This document shows positions 1-9,000 of a stretch of 32,585 nt of DNA, piece after piece (positions within the stretch are counted from its first letter, which is position 1; every line of letters begins with the position of its first letter). The DNA is taken from positions 1 through 32,585 of the forward strand of contig CAMYYY010000035.1 of NCBI GenBank assembly GCA_947303715.1, in the 5' to 3' direction. This DNA is from an uncultured Bacteroidales bacterium. GTDB taxonomy: Bacteria > Bacteroidota > Bacteroidia > Bacteroidales > Bacteroidaceae. The translations under genes and the position numbers were made by a program. The notes below the pieces were generated by a model. That model was not told where the DNA came from, made no database searches, and worked only from the letters and a program-made list of their open reading frames with translations.

Positions 1-221
1 GGCGTACAACTGAAAAATATCGGTTTTTTCTTGGATTTAAACATAGAATGCGCTGAATGCCCAGTTACCCGCGTTGGAAAAGCAGTTGCCTGCAATGAAA
101 GAGCGCTTACCTGGAAGATGGCACCCCCAGCCTTCTCCCCCTAACTACCCTAAGGGCTTTAAGAACATCAAGCCCCACCTATCGCCGAGAAAGCGAATGG
201 CTGCCGATTTTCGCCAAAAAA

Positions 222-253
222 TTTGCATATTAAAAGAAAAAGCATTACCTTTG
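222..253 (+). promoter_or_regulatory. Bacteroidetes-type promoter of the OMP/lipoprotein pair
   Basis: TTTG at 222-225 is followed after 20 nt by TACCTTTG at 246-253, an exact match to the Bacteroidetes sigma consensus (TTTG, 19-20 nt, TAnnTTTG). Transcription should begin near 260. This places the usable start codon at 296 and rules out the in-frame ATG at 74, which lies upstream of the promoter. I see nothing recognisable in bases 1-221. Confidence 0.75.
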
Positions 254-295
254 TACCCGATATTGGAAAAGAATAAGCTTAATAATTATAACAAA

Positions 296-1033
296 ATGAA
301 AGCCAACAAATTCTATCTCATTATTTGCACCGCCCTGCTGATGCTTGGCAACGGAGCCGCTTCTGCTGAAGAATATATCTTCGACCGTTTGGCTGTCGGC
401 GTCGAGGTGGGAACCGCCGGTGCAGGCCTTGAACTGGCTACGCCCGTCACGCGCTTCGTTACGCTGCGCGCCGGTGTGTCGGCACTGCCCGAGCTTATCG
501 GCAAGTCGTTCACCGTCCCCTACTCCGTCAAGAACATCCAGTACTCCGCCATCGTGAAGGGCAGTCTTCACAAGATTGACGGCAAGGTGCTGGCCGACAT
601 CTACCCCTTCCCCGAGAGTTCATTCCACCTCACTACGGGCCTCTACATGGGTACTGCAGACTTCATCCGCGCACAAAACACCACCGAGCTGAAAGGCATC
701 GGCAAAGGTGAAGGCATCATGGTGGGCGGCAAGGCCGTCACGCTGGACGAGAACGGCAAGGTCCGCCTCAGCGTGCAGGCAGCTTCCATGAAGCCCTATG
801 TGGGTGTTGGCTTCGGCCGTCCCGTGTCGGATCATCACCTGAATCTGACACTCGACCTCGGCGTGCAGTACTGGGGAGCCATAACCCTCAATGCCTGGTC
901 GCCCGACGAAGAGGAGTGGGCATCCATCACGCCAGATGACATCAACAATGCCGAGTTCAAGAAGTACTACGATATCATCTCGGGAATCCCCGTCTATCCC
1001 GTCCTCAACCTGCGACTATACTATTGTTTCTAA
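296..1033 (+). CDS. Putative outer-membrane beta-barrel protein (unknown function)
   Basis: The protein has 245 residues from the ATG at 296. It opens with a clear Sec signal peptide (Lys near the start, a hydrophobic stretch, cleavage after Ala-Ser-Ala about residue 24). The mature part alternates hydrophobic and polar residues, has many Gly and aromatic residues, and ends in Tyr-Tyr-Cys-Phe; a terminal Phe is typical of outer-membrane barrels. I do not recognise a specific family. The frame stays open upstream to an ATG at 74, but the promoter at 222-253 lies inside that extension, so I use 296. The lipoprotein gene starts 46 nt downstream with no terminator between, so the two are probably cotranscribed. 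Function unknown. Confidence 0.8.
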   Translation: MKANKFYLIICTALLMLGNGAASAEEYIFDRLAVGVEVGTAGAGLELATPVTRFVTLRAGVSALPELIGKSFTVPYSVKNIQYSAIVKGSLHKIDGKVLADIYPFPESSFHLTTGLYMGTADFIRAQNTTELKGIGKGEGIMVGGKAVTLDENGKVRLSVQAASMKPYVGVGFGRPVSDHHLNLTLDLGVQYWGAITLNAWSPDEEEWASITPDDINNAEFKKYYDIISGIPVYPVLNLRLYYCF

Positions 1034-1079
1034 AATGAATAACCCCTCGGCTATGCCGAACTAACAAACCTATCATCGT

Positions 1080-1997
1080 ATGAAAAAGATTTTATTCTGC
1101 CTATCATTAGCATGCATTCTTCCCTTCTTCTGCGCCTGCAACAAGGGCGGCGGCGAAGACAACGACATCCAAACGCCTGAGATGAAGACGCCGGAACTGA
1201 AGGAAAAAGCCGTCAGCCTCTCCATCAAGGGTGACGCCCCATTCACCGACATCATCCTCACTGAAACCGGCAAGGCCATCATGGCCAAGGCTCTCCCGGA
1301 GCAATCGGCTCCCTCCACACGCGCCAACACCGTCATCCCCGAGTACATCTACGGACGCTACGAGGTCACGGGCGACGTCTACACCATTTACGACGACAGC
1401 AACAAGTTCATCTGCCACCTACAGCTGCTCAAGAATGCCGAAGGCACCATCACCTCCGCCAAGTTATTCCTGAACAGCAATGTCGACGAGGGCGTCACTT
1501 ACGCCGTTGAAGTCGTCGAAAAAGTCTCTGACAGCAACCTCACGCAGGATCTCTGCCGTAACTGGAAAATTTGCTACACGCACATTACCCTTGACGGCGC
1601 CGTGAAAGCCACCAAGATTTTCGAGGCTCCCGATGCCGCCAGTTTCAACGCCATCTTCGCCTACGCCAAGGAAAAGGCACCTCAGCTGGAAGCCAATATT
1701 CCTGAGAAGATGAATATTACGGACATCATGTTCACCCAGACGGGCTCGTTCATCATCCTCTTCGAGAACGGTAAGATCTTCGTCGGCATGTGGAACTGGA
1801 AAAACGAAAAGACAGGCGAGCTGAACTATGCCTGGGACGGCGACGAGAAAATGTTCGAATACGAGAGCGGTAAGGCCACCTTCACCGTCGAGACCTACAA
1901 GAAGGTGAGCTACTATACCCTCACCCTCTCGGGCAGCGTGACGGATGCCGGCAAGACCTACAACGCCACCATCGCCTTCAACCTCGAGGAGAAGTAA
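1080..1997 (+). CDS. Putative lipoprotein, unknown function
   Basis: The protein has 305 residues and begins with a type II signal peptide: Lys-Lys, a hydrophobic core, then Phe-Phe-Cys-Ala-Cys with the likely lipidated Cys at residue 20. A low-complexity Gly/Glu/Asp tether follows. The rest is a soluble, beta-rich domain without a motif I recognise. Bacteroidales proteins like this are normally carried on the outer membrane. It follows the beta-barrel protein gene closely, which suggests a two-gene envelope unit, and it is followed by a bidirectional terminator. No catalytic residues can be assigned. Confidence 0.8.
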   Translation: MKKILFCLSLACILPFFCACNKGGGEDNDIQTPEMKTPELKEKAVSLSIKGDAPFTDIILTETGKAIMAKALPEQSAPSTRANTVIPEYIYGRYEVTGDVYTIYDDSNKFICHLQLLKNAEGTITSAKLFLNSNVDEGVTYAVEVVEKVSDSNLTQDLCRNWKICYTHITLDGAVKATKIFEAPDAASFNAIFAYAKEKAPQLEANIPEKMNITDIMFTQTGSFIILFENGKIFVGMWNWKNEKTGELNYAWDGDEKMFEYESGKATFTVETYKKVSYYTLTLSGSVTDAGKTYNATIAFNLEEK

Positions 1998-2016
1998 GTA
2001 ACTGACGAAAAACAAG

Positions 2017-2047
2017 AAAGGGGAAACTTTTCTGAAGCTTCCCCTTT
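2017..2047. terminator. Bidirectional intrinsic terminator
   Basis: AAAGGGGAA at 2017-2025 pairs with TTCCCCTTT at 2039-2047 around a 13-nt loop. A-rich sequence lies before the stem and T-rich sequence after it, so it can end transcription from both the lipoprotein gene (+) and the convergent isomerase gene (-). Confidence 0.75.
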
Positions 2048-2070
2048 TCTTTTGGGATGACTATGCGCCG

Positions 2071-2931
2071 TCAGACGTTGTCGCAGACAGAGCGGAAGTA
2101 ACCCACGCTCTCGGCGATGCCAAGGAAGGGGTCCTTCATGTCCTTCTCGTACTCAAGGCTGCACGATCCTACATAACCTACCTTGCGGAGCATCTTCACG
2201 AAGCGGGGGAAGTCAATCTTCCCACGTCCCAACTCAATGGCGCGTCCTTCGCGCGTGTTGCCTGTAACGTCCTTCAGATGGATGTCGAACACACGGCTGG
2301 CATAGCGTTTGAGGTCGCGGATGGGGTCGGCACCGAAGCGCATGTCGTGCCCGATGTCAAGACACATGCCGATGCGCGGGTCGAGGTCCTTAACGTTGTT
2401 CCAGATGTCCGTAGCGTCGGGATAAAGTTTCATGTCAGGGCCGTGCAAATGGATGGCCGTGCGGAAGTCGTACTCTTGAACCTTCTTCTCCACATAGGGC
2501 AGCAGTTCGTAGTTGGGCACACTGACAACCAGTTTCACGCCTACGCGCTGAGCATAGGCAAACGCGCGATCCACCTCCACCTCACTCTTCATGTAGATTG
2601 GCCCTACGGCATAACCCGTGACATCCTTCTCGGCCAGTTTCGCATGAAACGCACGGATCTGCTCGTCGGTACTGTCAAGAGGAAGGTGGAAGTCCTTGAT
2701 GCAGAGCCAATGCAGATCGAGGCGCTGCATGATGCGGAGCGTCGTATCAAGGTCAAAGTTGACAAACGTATAACCCGCCATACCCAGATGGAACTTGTCC
2801 ACATTCGCGCGCACCTTCTTCATACCGCTGTCTGACGGAGCTGCCTCCGCCATACGTCCCAGTGCCACTTCGGGCACAGCCAACAGGGCAGCACCCGCTG
2901 CGCCTGCTTTCAGAAAATCTCGTCTGTCCAC
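2071..2931 (-). CDS. Exported sugar phosphate isomerase/epimerase-like TIM-barrel protein
   Basis: The protein has 286 residues. The start is GTG at 2931-2929; no in-frame ATG is visible just upstream. The N terminus is a twin-arginine-type signal (Arg-Arg-Asp-Phe-Leu-Lys, then an Ala-rich hydrophobic segment, cleavage near residue 25). The body fits the xylose-isomerase-like TIM-barrel family (AP endonuclease 2 fold): HLHGPD, a CLDIGHD segment, HLKDV, and a C-terminal GRGKIDFPRF followed by SLEYE. His, Asp and Glu in these motifs usually bind a divalent metal. The substrate is unknown, probably a sugar or sugar derivative. It is the last gene of the minus-strand run, 31 nt after the G3E GTPase. 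Confidence 0.85.
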   Translation of the reverse strand: MDRRDFLKAGAAGAALLAVPEVALGRMAEAAPSDSGMKKVRANVDKFHLGMAGYTFVNFDLDTTLRIMQRLDLHWLCIKDFHLPLDSTDEQIRAFHAKLAEKDVTGYAVGPIYMKSEVEVDRAFAYAQRVGVKLVVSVPNYELLPYVEKKVQEYDFRTAIHLHGPDMKLYPDATDIWNNVKDLDPRIGMCLDIGHDMRFGADPIRDLKRYASRVFDIHLKDVTGNTREGRAIELGRGKIDFPRFVKMLRKVGYVGSCSLEYEKDMKDPFLGIAESVGYFRSVCDNV

Positions 2932-2962
2932 TTTGTTAAGATTTAAGATTGAAAAATGATAA

Positions 2963-4246
2963 TTAGGAATCTACTTGGCAGTTGTCGAGGGCTTGGCGCA
3001 GGGCGTCTTTGTCCAGATGCTGCCCGATGAAGACCAGCTTCTGCATACGGTCGCCGTACTTCTCGTCCCAGTCGCGCTGAAGCGTAGCATCTACCTCAAG
3101 CTGATGGCGCAGCTCATCCTCGGGCATCGTGGCAAACCACTGCCCTATGTTCTTCAGGGAGAACTGACGCCCTGCCTGTTCGAAAAGGTAGCAGACGTCC
3201 GGCTCGTCCTGGAACCAGCACATGCCCTTTGCGCGTATCACCTGCTTCGGCCAATGCCTATTGATAAAGAAATCGAATCTATTGATGTCGAAGGGCGCGC
3301 GGCTGTAGTAAACCCACGTGGAAATGCCGTACTCCTCTGCCTCGCCCTCATCGTCGTGATGATGGTGGTGGTGGTGATGGTGATGTTCCCCCTCCTCATC
3401 ATCGTCGTCATCATCATCGTGGTGGTGATGTTCTTCCTCATCGTCGTGATGATGGTGGTGATGATGGTGTTCTTCTTCCTCATCCTCTTCGTCGTCATCA
3501 TCCTCGGGTGCAGGAGCGCCTTCCTCAACCTTCTGAATCCATGTGGCTGAGGTAGCCACATTCTCATAATTGAAGGAGCCGGTGTGGATAACCTTGTCTA
3601 AATCCACGTCGGCATAGTCGCAGCGGATGATTTCAGCCTTTGGCTGCAGGGCGCGGATGATGCTTTCGATGCGACCCAATTCCTCAGGAGTGACTTCGGA
3701 GGCTTTGTTGAGCAGGATTTTGTCGCAGAATTCAATTTGCTGAATGAGCAGATTCTCGATGTCGTCCTCCTCCAAGTCGGTCTTCTGGAGGTTGTCGCCG
3801 CAGCCGAACTCGCTCTGCATACGCATAGCGTCCACAACGGTGACGATGCAGTCGAGGCGCGGAATGCCCTTCACCACATACTCATAACCCATCGAGGGAA
3901 TGGAACAAATGGTGCGGGCAATGGGTTCCGGCTCACAGATGCCGCTGGCTTCAATAACGATATAGTCGAAGCGCTGCATCTTCATGATGTCGCCCAGCTG
4001 CTCGATGAGATCCATCTTCAATGTGCAGCAGATGCAGCCGTTCTGAAGGGCAACGAGGCTCTCTTCCTTCTGCCCCACGATGCCCCCTTTCTGGATAAGG
4101 TCGGCATCGATATTCACTTCACCTATATCGTTGACGATGACCGCAAAGCGAATGCCCCGTTTATTGGAGAGGATTCGGTTGACTAAAGTTGTCTTTCCAC
4201 TGCCTAAATAACCCGTAAGCAGCAGGACGGGCGTTTCTTTCATCAT
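2963..4246 (-). CDS. G3E-family GTPase (CobW/YjiA/ZNG-like) with His/Asp-rich metal-binding insert
   Basis: The protein has 427 residues. Residues 12-20 (GYLGSGKTT) form the P-loop. Cys71-Ile-Cys-Cys74 is the CxCC metal site of the family, and IEASGICEPEP near residue 100 is the switch/Walker B region. A CobW C-terminal domain fills roughly the last 110 residues. Between the domains, about residues 245-303 form an extreme acidic and His-rich insert with His runs of 8, 4 and 10 between residues 260 and 297. G3E GTPases are metallochaperones for zinc, cobalt or nickel, and His-rich inserts usually buffer metal. Zinc is the most likely metal, but no cobalamin or nickel enzyme lies nearby to decide. 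The gene follows the DUF1460 gene by 18 nt. Confidence 0.9.
   Translation of the reverse strand: MMKETPVLLLTGYLGSGKTTLVNRILSNKRGIRFAVIVNDIGEVNIDADLIQKGGIVGQKEESLVALQNGCICCTLKMDLIEQLGDIMKMQRFDYIVIEASGICEPEPIARTICSIPSMGYEYVVKGIPRLDCIVTVVDAMRMQSEFGCGDNLQKTDLEEDDIENLLIQQIEFCDKILLNKASEVTPEELGRIESIIRALQPKAEIIRCDYADVDLDKVIHTGSFNYENVATSATWIQKVEEGAPAPEDDDDEEDEEEEHHHHHHHHDDEEEHHHHDDDDDDDEEGEHHHHHHHHHHDDEGEAEEYGISTWVYYSRAPFDINRFDFFINRHWPKQVIRAKGMCWFQDEPDVCYLFEQAGRQFSLKNIGQWFATMPEDELRHQLEVDATLQRDWDEKYGDRMQKLVFIGQHLDKDALRQALDNCQVDS
3356..3469. repeat. Low-complexity His/Asp codon tract inside the G3E GTPase gene
   Basis: On the coding strand this is a run of CAC/CAT, GAT/GAC and GAG/GAA codons encoding three His blocks separated by acidic residues. 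The mixture of synonymous codons shows it is not a pure microsatellite, but the trinucleotide-like structure should be prone to length changes between strains. Confidence 0.8.
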
Positions 4247-4264
4247 ATCTTATATCTTGATTTA

Positions 4265-5104
4265 CTATTCTGATAAAAAAGTTTTCAAACGAATGGCGCG
4301 AATGCCCGGACACGACTTACGGGCGCGGAGCATGACAGGCAACGAGCGCGGCTCCACAATCACCTTCCCTGCGACGGAGGAGGCGTGAAGCAAACGAAGT
4401 TCCCCCTTCTCCTTGACGACAATGCCCAAATGCGAGACGTCCAACCCCTTCACAGTCGTGAGCAGCGCCACCACGTCACCCTCCTGAAGCAGCGCAAAGA
4501 GGGACGTCTTCTCCTTGGGGATGTAACGAACGGGATAATCGACGAAGCGCTGCTCTACCTCGCGGATGAGGCGGATGGCATCGGGGTTTCCCTTCAACGC
4601 CAGATAGCTGTCGGGATGCGCACTCATGAACGAGAGCGTCAACATCTGCAGAGGATAACGGTCATCATCCGCCGAAGGCAGACATTTAAACCATTCGGAG
4701 TTATCTTGGACGAAGTCAGCGAAGTAATGCAGGCGCGAGACATAGCCGTCAAGCACTCCTCCCCGATAGCGCAATTGCGTCAGCCAACGGCAGAATGAGG
4801 CGTAATCCATCTCCTCGTGCAGCACCGTCAGCGTAAGAGCAAGCACCTGATCTATAAAAGTAGTGCAATCCACTTCGCGCGTGTTCACAACAAGTTTTTC
4901 CTCAGGAGTATTTACCTCAATAGTACCGCCTACATAGGGTCTTCCCAAGAACTCTCTTCCGATGGAAACTACCAAAGCCCCAGCTTTCTCGTTCGTATGC
5001 GCATACTTCCGCAGAAGCTGCTCAACGAACACGCTATCCGTCGGCTCTGCAAACACAACCGATGTCCACAACAGAAGCAAAAGGGGGATGAAGCACTTCA
5101 TCAA
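4265..5104 (-). CDS. DUF1460 protein, NlpC/P60-like cell-wall amidase candidate
   Basis: The protein has 279 residues with a short signal peptide ending near Phe-Ala-Glu20. The central segment, with GRPYVGG and then REVDCTTFID, is typical of DUF1460. Cys80 is the probable nucleophile of a papain-like fold, and His residues in VSHLG and LLHASS near the C terminus are candidate partners. Known DUF1460 structures suggest a periplasmic murein amidase or peptidase. Sitting 9 nt after the RluA-family gene and in the same run as TamB, it fits an envelope-maintenance role. The family call is strong; the exact bond cleaved is inference. The start could equally be the second Met (5101). Confidence 0.85.
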   Translation of the reverse strand: MMKCFIPLLLLLWTSVVFAEPTDSVFVEQLLRKYAHTNEKAGALVVSIGREFLGRPYVGGTIEVNTPEEKLVVNTREVDCTTFIDQVLALTLTVLHEEMDYASFCRWLTQLRYRGGVLDGYVSRLHYFADFVQDNSEWFKCLPSADDDRYPLQMLTLSFMSAHPDSYLALKGNPDAIRLIREVEQRFVDYPVRYIPKEKTSLFALLQEGDVVALLTTVKGLDVSHLGIVVKEKGELRLLHASSVAGKVIVEPRSLPVMLRARKSCPGIRAIRLKTFLSE

Positions 5105-5113
5105 CGAAGAAGA

Positions 5114-6037
5114 TTATGAGGGTTTTGTGGTGGAATAAAACGACTTTGGGGCAGGCAGTTCAAACGTGAGCAGTTCGTGTGTCACAGGATGCATCAACGA
5201 GAGGCGATAGTTATGCAGCATCAGGCGCGAGGCAGGGCTCGTCGTTGCGCCATACTTGCGGTCACCCGCCACAGGGCATCCGATTTCTGCCAGCTGGGCG
5301 CGAATCTGATTCTTCCTTCCAGTGAACAAATGGACGTTGAGCAGCGAGTGATGCCCGTTCGTCTGCATCAACCCATAGCGTGTCACCGCCAGTTTCGCCT
5401 CGGGAGGAATCTTCTCGCCGTGAACCACATGAACGCGGTACGCGCTGTCCTCTAGCAGATAGTGGCGCAATTCGTCGTGTTCACTGGGCGGAACGCCCTC
5501 CACAACGGCATAATAGCCACGCTCGCGCACAAACGTGTCCCATTGATAACGCAATGTGCGCTGCGCATTGCCGTCTTTGGCAAATACCAGAATGCCTGAT
5601 GTGTACTGATCCAACCTGTGGCAGACATACGCGGTACTACGCGGATCTTTCTGCTTCATATAATCCGTCAGCAGGCTCCACACGGTGCGCTCTTCCCCAC
5701 CCTCGCGACCGACGGAGAGCATCCCCGAAGGTTTCTCGACGGCTATTAGATAGTCGTCCTCATAAAGGATGTGGACGCGGTTGTCCCTTACGACAGCGAA
5801 GGGACGCGTGAAATTGATGGAGATTCTGTCAGAGGGAGTAAGTGGCATATCGAACTGCGTGACTGTTGTTCCATTCACCTGCACATGATAGTGGGCAAGC
5901 ATGGATTTCACGTCGCTGCGGCTCTTCGGAGCCAGCACCTCCAGCAGGAAGGGAAGCAGCGTCATCTCCTCCGTAGGTTGATAGTCGAAAATGACGGGGT
6001 GGCCTTTCTTTCCGTATCGTTTCTGTTTCATAGGCAT
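5114..6037 (-). CDS. RluA-family pseudouridine synthase
   Basis: The protein has 307 residues. An N-terminal S4-like RNA-binding domain (about residues 20-80) is followed by the catalytic domain. The RluA motif HRLDQYTSG carries the catalytic Asp at residue 143, and FTGRKNQIRAQLAEIG-type residues near the C terminus match the RNA-binding loop of the family. It isomerises specific uridines in rRNA or tRNA in the cytoplasm; the target (RluA-, RluC- or RluD-like) cannot be told from sequence alone. Its ATG immediately follows the TAA of the TamB-like gene, so translation is probably coupled. A second ATG two codons later is possible. Confidence 0.92.
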   Translation of the reverse strand: MPMKQKRYGKKGHPVIFDYQPTEEMTLLPFLLEVLAPKSRSDVKSMLAHYHVQVNGTTVTQFDMPLTPSDRISINFTRPFAVVRDNRVHILYEDDYLIAVEKPSGMLSVGREGGEERTVWSLLTDYMKQKDPRSTAYVCHRLDQYTSGILVFAKDGNAQRTLRYQWDTFVRERGYYAVVEGVPPSEHDELRHYLLEDSAYRVHVVHGEKIPPEAKLAVTRYGLMQTNGHHSLLNVHLFTGRKNQIRAQLAEIGCPVAGDRKYGATTSPASRLMLHNYRLSLMHPVTHELLTFELPAPKSFYSTTKPS

Positions 6038-9000
6038 TTAAGGGTTTATGGGAACTTCTGAGTATTCTGAATAATCCGAAGACCCCGAAGGCTCTGTTGT
6101 TTCAGTTATTATGGTTGTTTCAGCTGGTGCTGGCGCTACAAGGGTATCCGATGGAGTTACTGGGGAGGGCTCCTGACGCCGGGGACGAGAGAACCCATCA
6201 AAATCGCGGTTGAACATCAAGCCGACGCCTTGCGTCGTGAGCGAGGTCTTCGAGAAGTAGCGGTCGTTGGTTCTATTGTAGCCTTTCAGCCATAGATTCG
6301 ACCTAGGGAACAGCAAATAGCGGATATCGAAATCGCCGATGAAGTTGCTGGCATACATGGGGTTATCGCGATAGCCAAAGTTGCCGTTCACCAGCAGGCG
6401 GTTGTTGAGCAGGCGTCCCTCCAACACGCCCTGTACCTCCATATTACCCATCGACATCTCCTCGTCTGCATAGTTGCCCAACAGATTATCCGACTTAATG
6501 CTGCTCGACAGGCTCCAGTTCTCGCTCGGGAGCAAATTGGAAATAAGCGAATTGATTTGGCTGGACACGGTAGAGCTCAGCAGCGACTGCATGGCTGCGA
6601 CACCGCCTTGCGTTCCTTGCGTGGATGCCTGCGAGAAGTCGTAGGTGTAGAACTTACCCAAGCCGAGCAGGTAGATGAATTGCAAGTTCATCTGTTCGTC
6701 AGTAGCGGTATAGGTGCGCAGCAGGGTCTTCTGTTCCTCGGTACCCTGTGGGAGTTCGATATTGAAGGTCAGCCGCGGAGCATTCGGGGTACCGCTGATA
6801 CCCAACAGACAATTCACGCGCACGTTGCCCATCGAGGAGGCATCGGCACTTAGGTCAGCCAGTGAGACGCTGTTCACCGTGTGCGATGCTGTGATGTTAA
6901 GCCGCGCATCCAGTGGATCGCCGTCAAACTCCACAGTAGAACCCTCCACCACATCAAATCGTTTAGTGACAAGGTCCTGCAGACTCAGGTTATATTCGCC
7001 CTTCATCAGCGTATACGTACCGTAGAGGCCGATATTCTCGTTCCTCATACGTATGGTGAGGTCGCCCGAGCCCCTTGCGTTAATGGCATCGTCGGTTGCG
7101 GCGTCAGTCACCAGACGAATCTCGGCATCGGGAGTGATGGAGGCATTCACGTCAATCGAAATGTTGGGTTGTTGAGTTCCACGTCGCCCGCCAGGAGGCT
7201 GTGTTGAACGTCGGCGCAGCAACTCGCTGCCTGTCTGCGCCCTTATCTGTTCTATTCGCTGGCGGATTTCATCGTCAGAGGGTATGGTATCACGGTCACG
7301 GAAGCGGATGAAGTCGGCTTCGGATGTGGTGCTGCTGCCGAGGTTCAGGGCAAAGAAGGAGTTGGGCCGTGACTCAGCCTTCACGTCCACGTTGAGGGTG
7401 TTGCTGCTTTCCGAGCCCCATACCTTTACCAAACCATCGGCATAAATGGTTGTCCAGAAGGGGTCAACGCCCGTATTGGAGAGATTCAGCGCCAGCACGT
7501 TGTTCGTTCTCACCGTAAGGTCATAACCCCAGTTCTGGAGATGCGAGTGGGTGATGTCGCCGTTCAGGATAGCCGAATGAGGTTTGGCGCCGGGAGCGTA
7601 GGACGAATTATGACTGTAATGGGGGTTGAAAGCGGTGTCGAAAACCTCAAGATTCTCGAAGCGGATGGCACCTGGGACGAAGTTTATATCACCGACAAAC
7701 TCATATTTCACATTCGTGGGCACGAGGGTAAAAGAGGCATTTTGCGCCGTCAGCTTCCCTTCCACTTCTAACCCCGTGAAAGGCCCGTAAACGTGCAGCG
7801 TACCAAATCCCCTGCCCTCCACGTCGGACATGATGCCCGTAAGCATTGCATTCAGGAAACTGACGTCTGTGCTGTCGGCTATGAGGGTCAAATCCAGGTT
7901 TTTCTCGGCAACGGATGCCGTACCGCCGAGATCAATCGTAGGAGAACTGACGTCGAAGACAATGCCCTTATCATCGTAACCCACCTGTGCAAGTGCATCG
8001 CCCAGCGGAGCATCGCAGAACGTCAGACTATCCACTTCCAGACGAGCTCCCACCCGAGGAGCCTTCGTCATCAACCCTGCCACGTCGGCATGTCCGGAGA
8101 TGACGCCGCCAAACGAGATTCCCTTCAGCTTAGCCAGCGACAAGAAGGGGGCCAAATTGATGTTGTTCAGACGTACGGAGAGGCTGTCGGCATGGGAGGA
8201 GGCTGTCCGTTGTGGATGAGCGACAACCGAGCCGTCGAGGGCCAAGTATTGTGTTCCACTCGTCAGTCGGAAGCCATCCACGCCATAGACATCGTCTGAA
8301 AGAACCGCCGTGAAGGGCGAGAAATGCCACGCCTCGTTGTTGATGACAGCCGTTGAGGGCATTCCCGCCAGCGTAGTCTCAATCCGTCCCGCAGCATTCT
8401 TGGCAAAATCAGCCTTCGCATGGATGTTACCCTCGAAGAAGCCTTTGACAGAATTGCGCCATTCAGCGTCGAGCATGATGTCGTCGTTGACCAACTGCGC
8501 CATCACATCAGCCATCAGGGCCTTGCCGTCCTTCTCCACTTTCTCTCCTCCCGCCTGCAGGCGCAGGGCCGAGCTGCCCTCATTATTAACATTCAGCGTC
8601 ACGTTACGAAATTGCAGTTCATCGTAGCGCAGCTGGGGAACATTCATGTTCAGGCTCAAAGTGCCGCGTTCCTCGTTCAGAGCGCCGCTGATTCGCATGG
8701 GATTGACGGCTTTCACGGGGATGTAGAAGAGTTCGTTGAGCAGCGACAAGTCGCTCACAGTAGCATTAAAAGTAAGCACATTGGCATTACCCGCACGGGC
8801 AGCCTTGTCGGCTTTACGGGCAGCCTTTGCACTCTCGGGCATCAGCACCGAAAGTAGCGTCGGCTCGTAATCCATCAGCAGATTATACACGCTGCCTGGC
8901 AGATTCTCGGGTGTGAAGTAGCCCGATGCACGCATCTGCATGAAGTCGCTGTCGATGGTATAGACCTGCTGCGCCCCATTCGGGAAAGAGCCCACAGCGA

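Noticed and set aside
74..295. N-terminal extension of the outer-membrane protein frame from an ATG at 74
   Set aside because: A consensus promoter lies inside it (222-253), and the signal peptide begins at 296.
3356..3469. His-codon tract as a frameshift or assembly artefact
   Set aside because: The reading frame stays open through it, the synonymous codons vary, and both flanking domains are intact.
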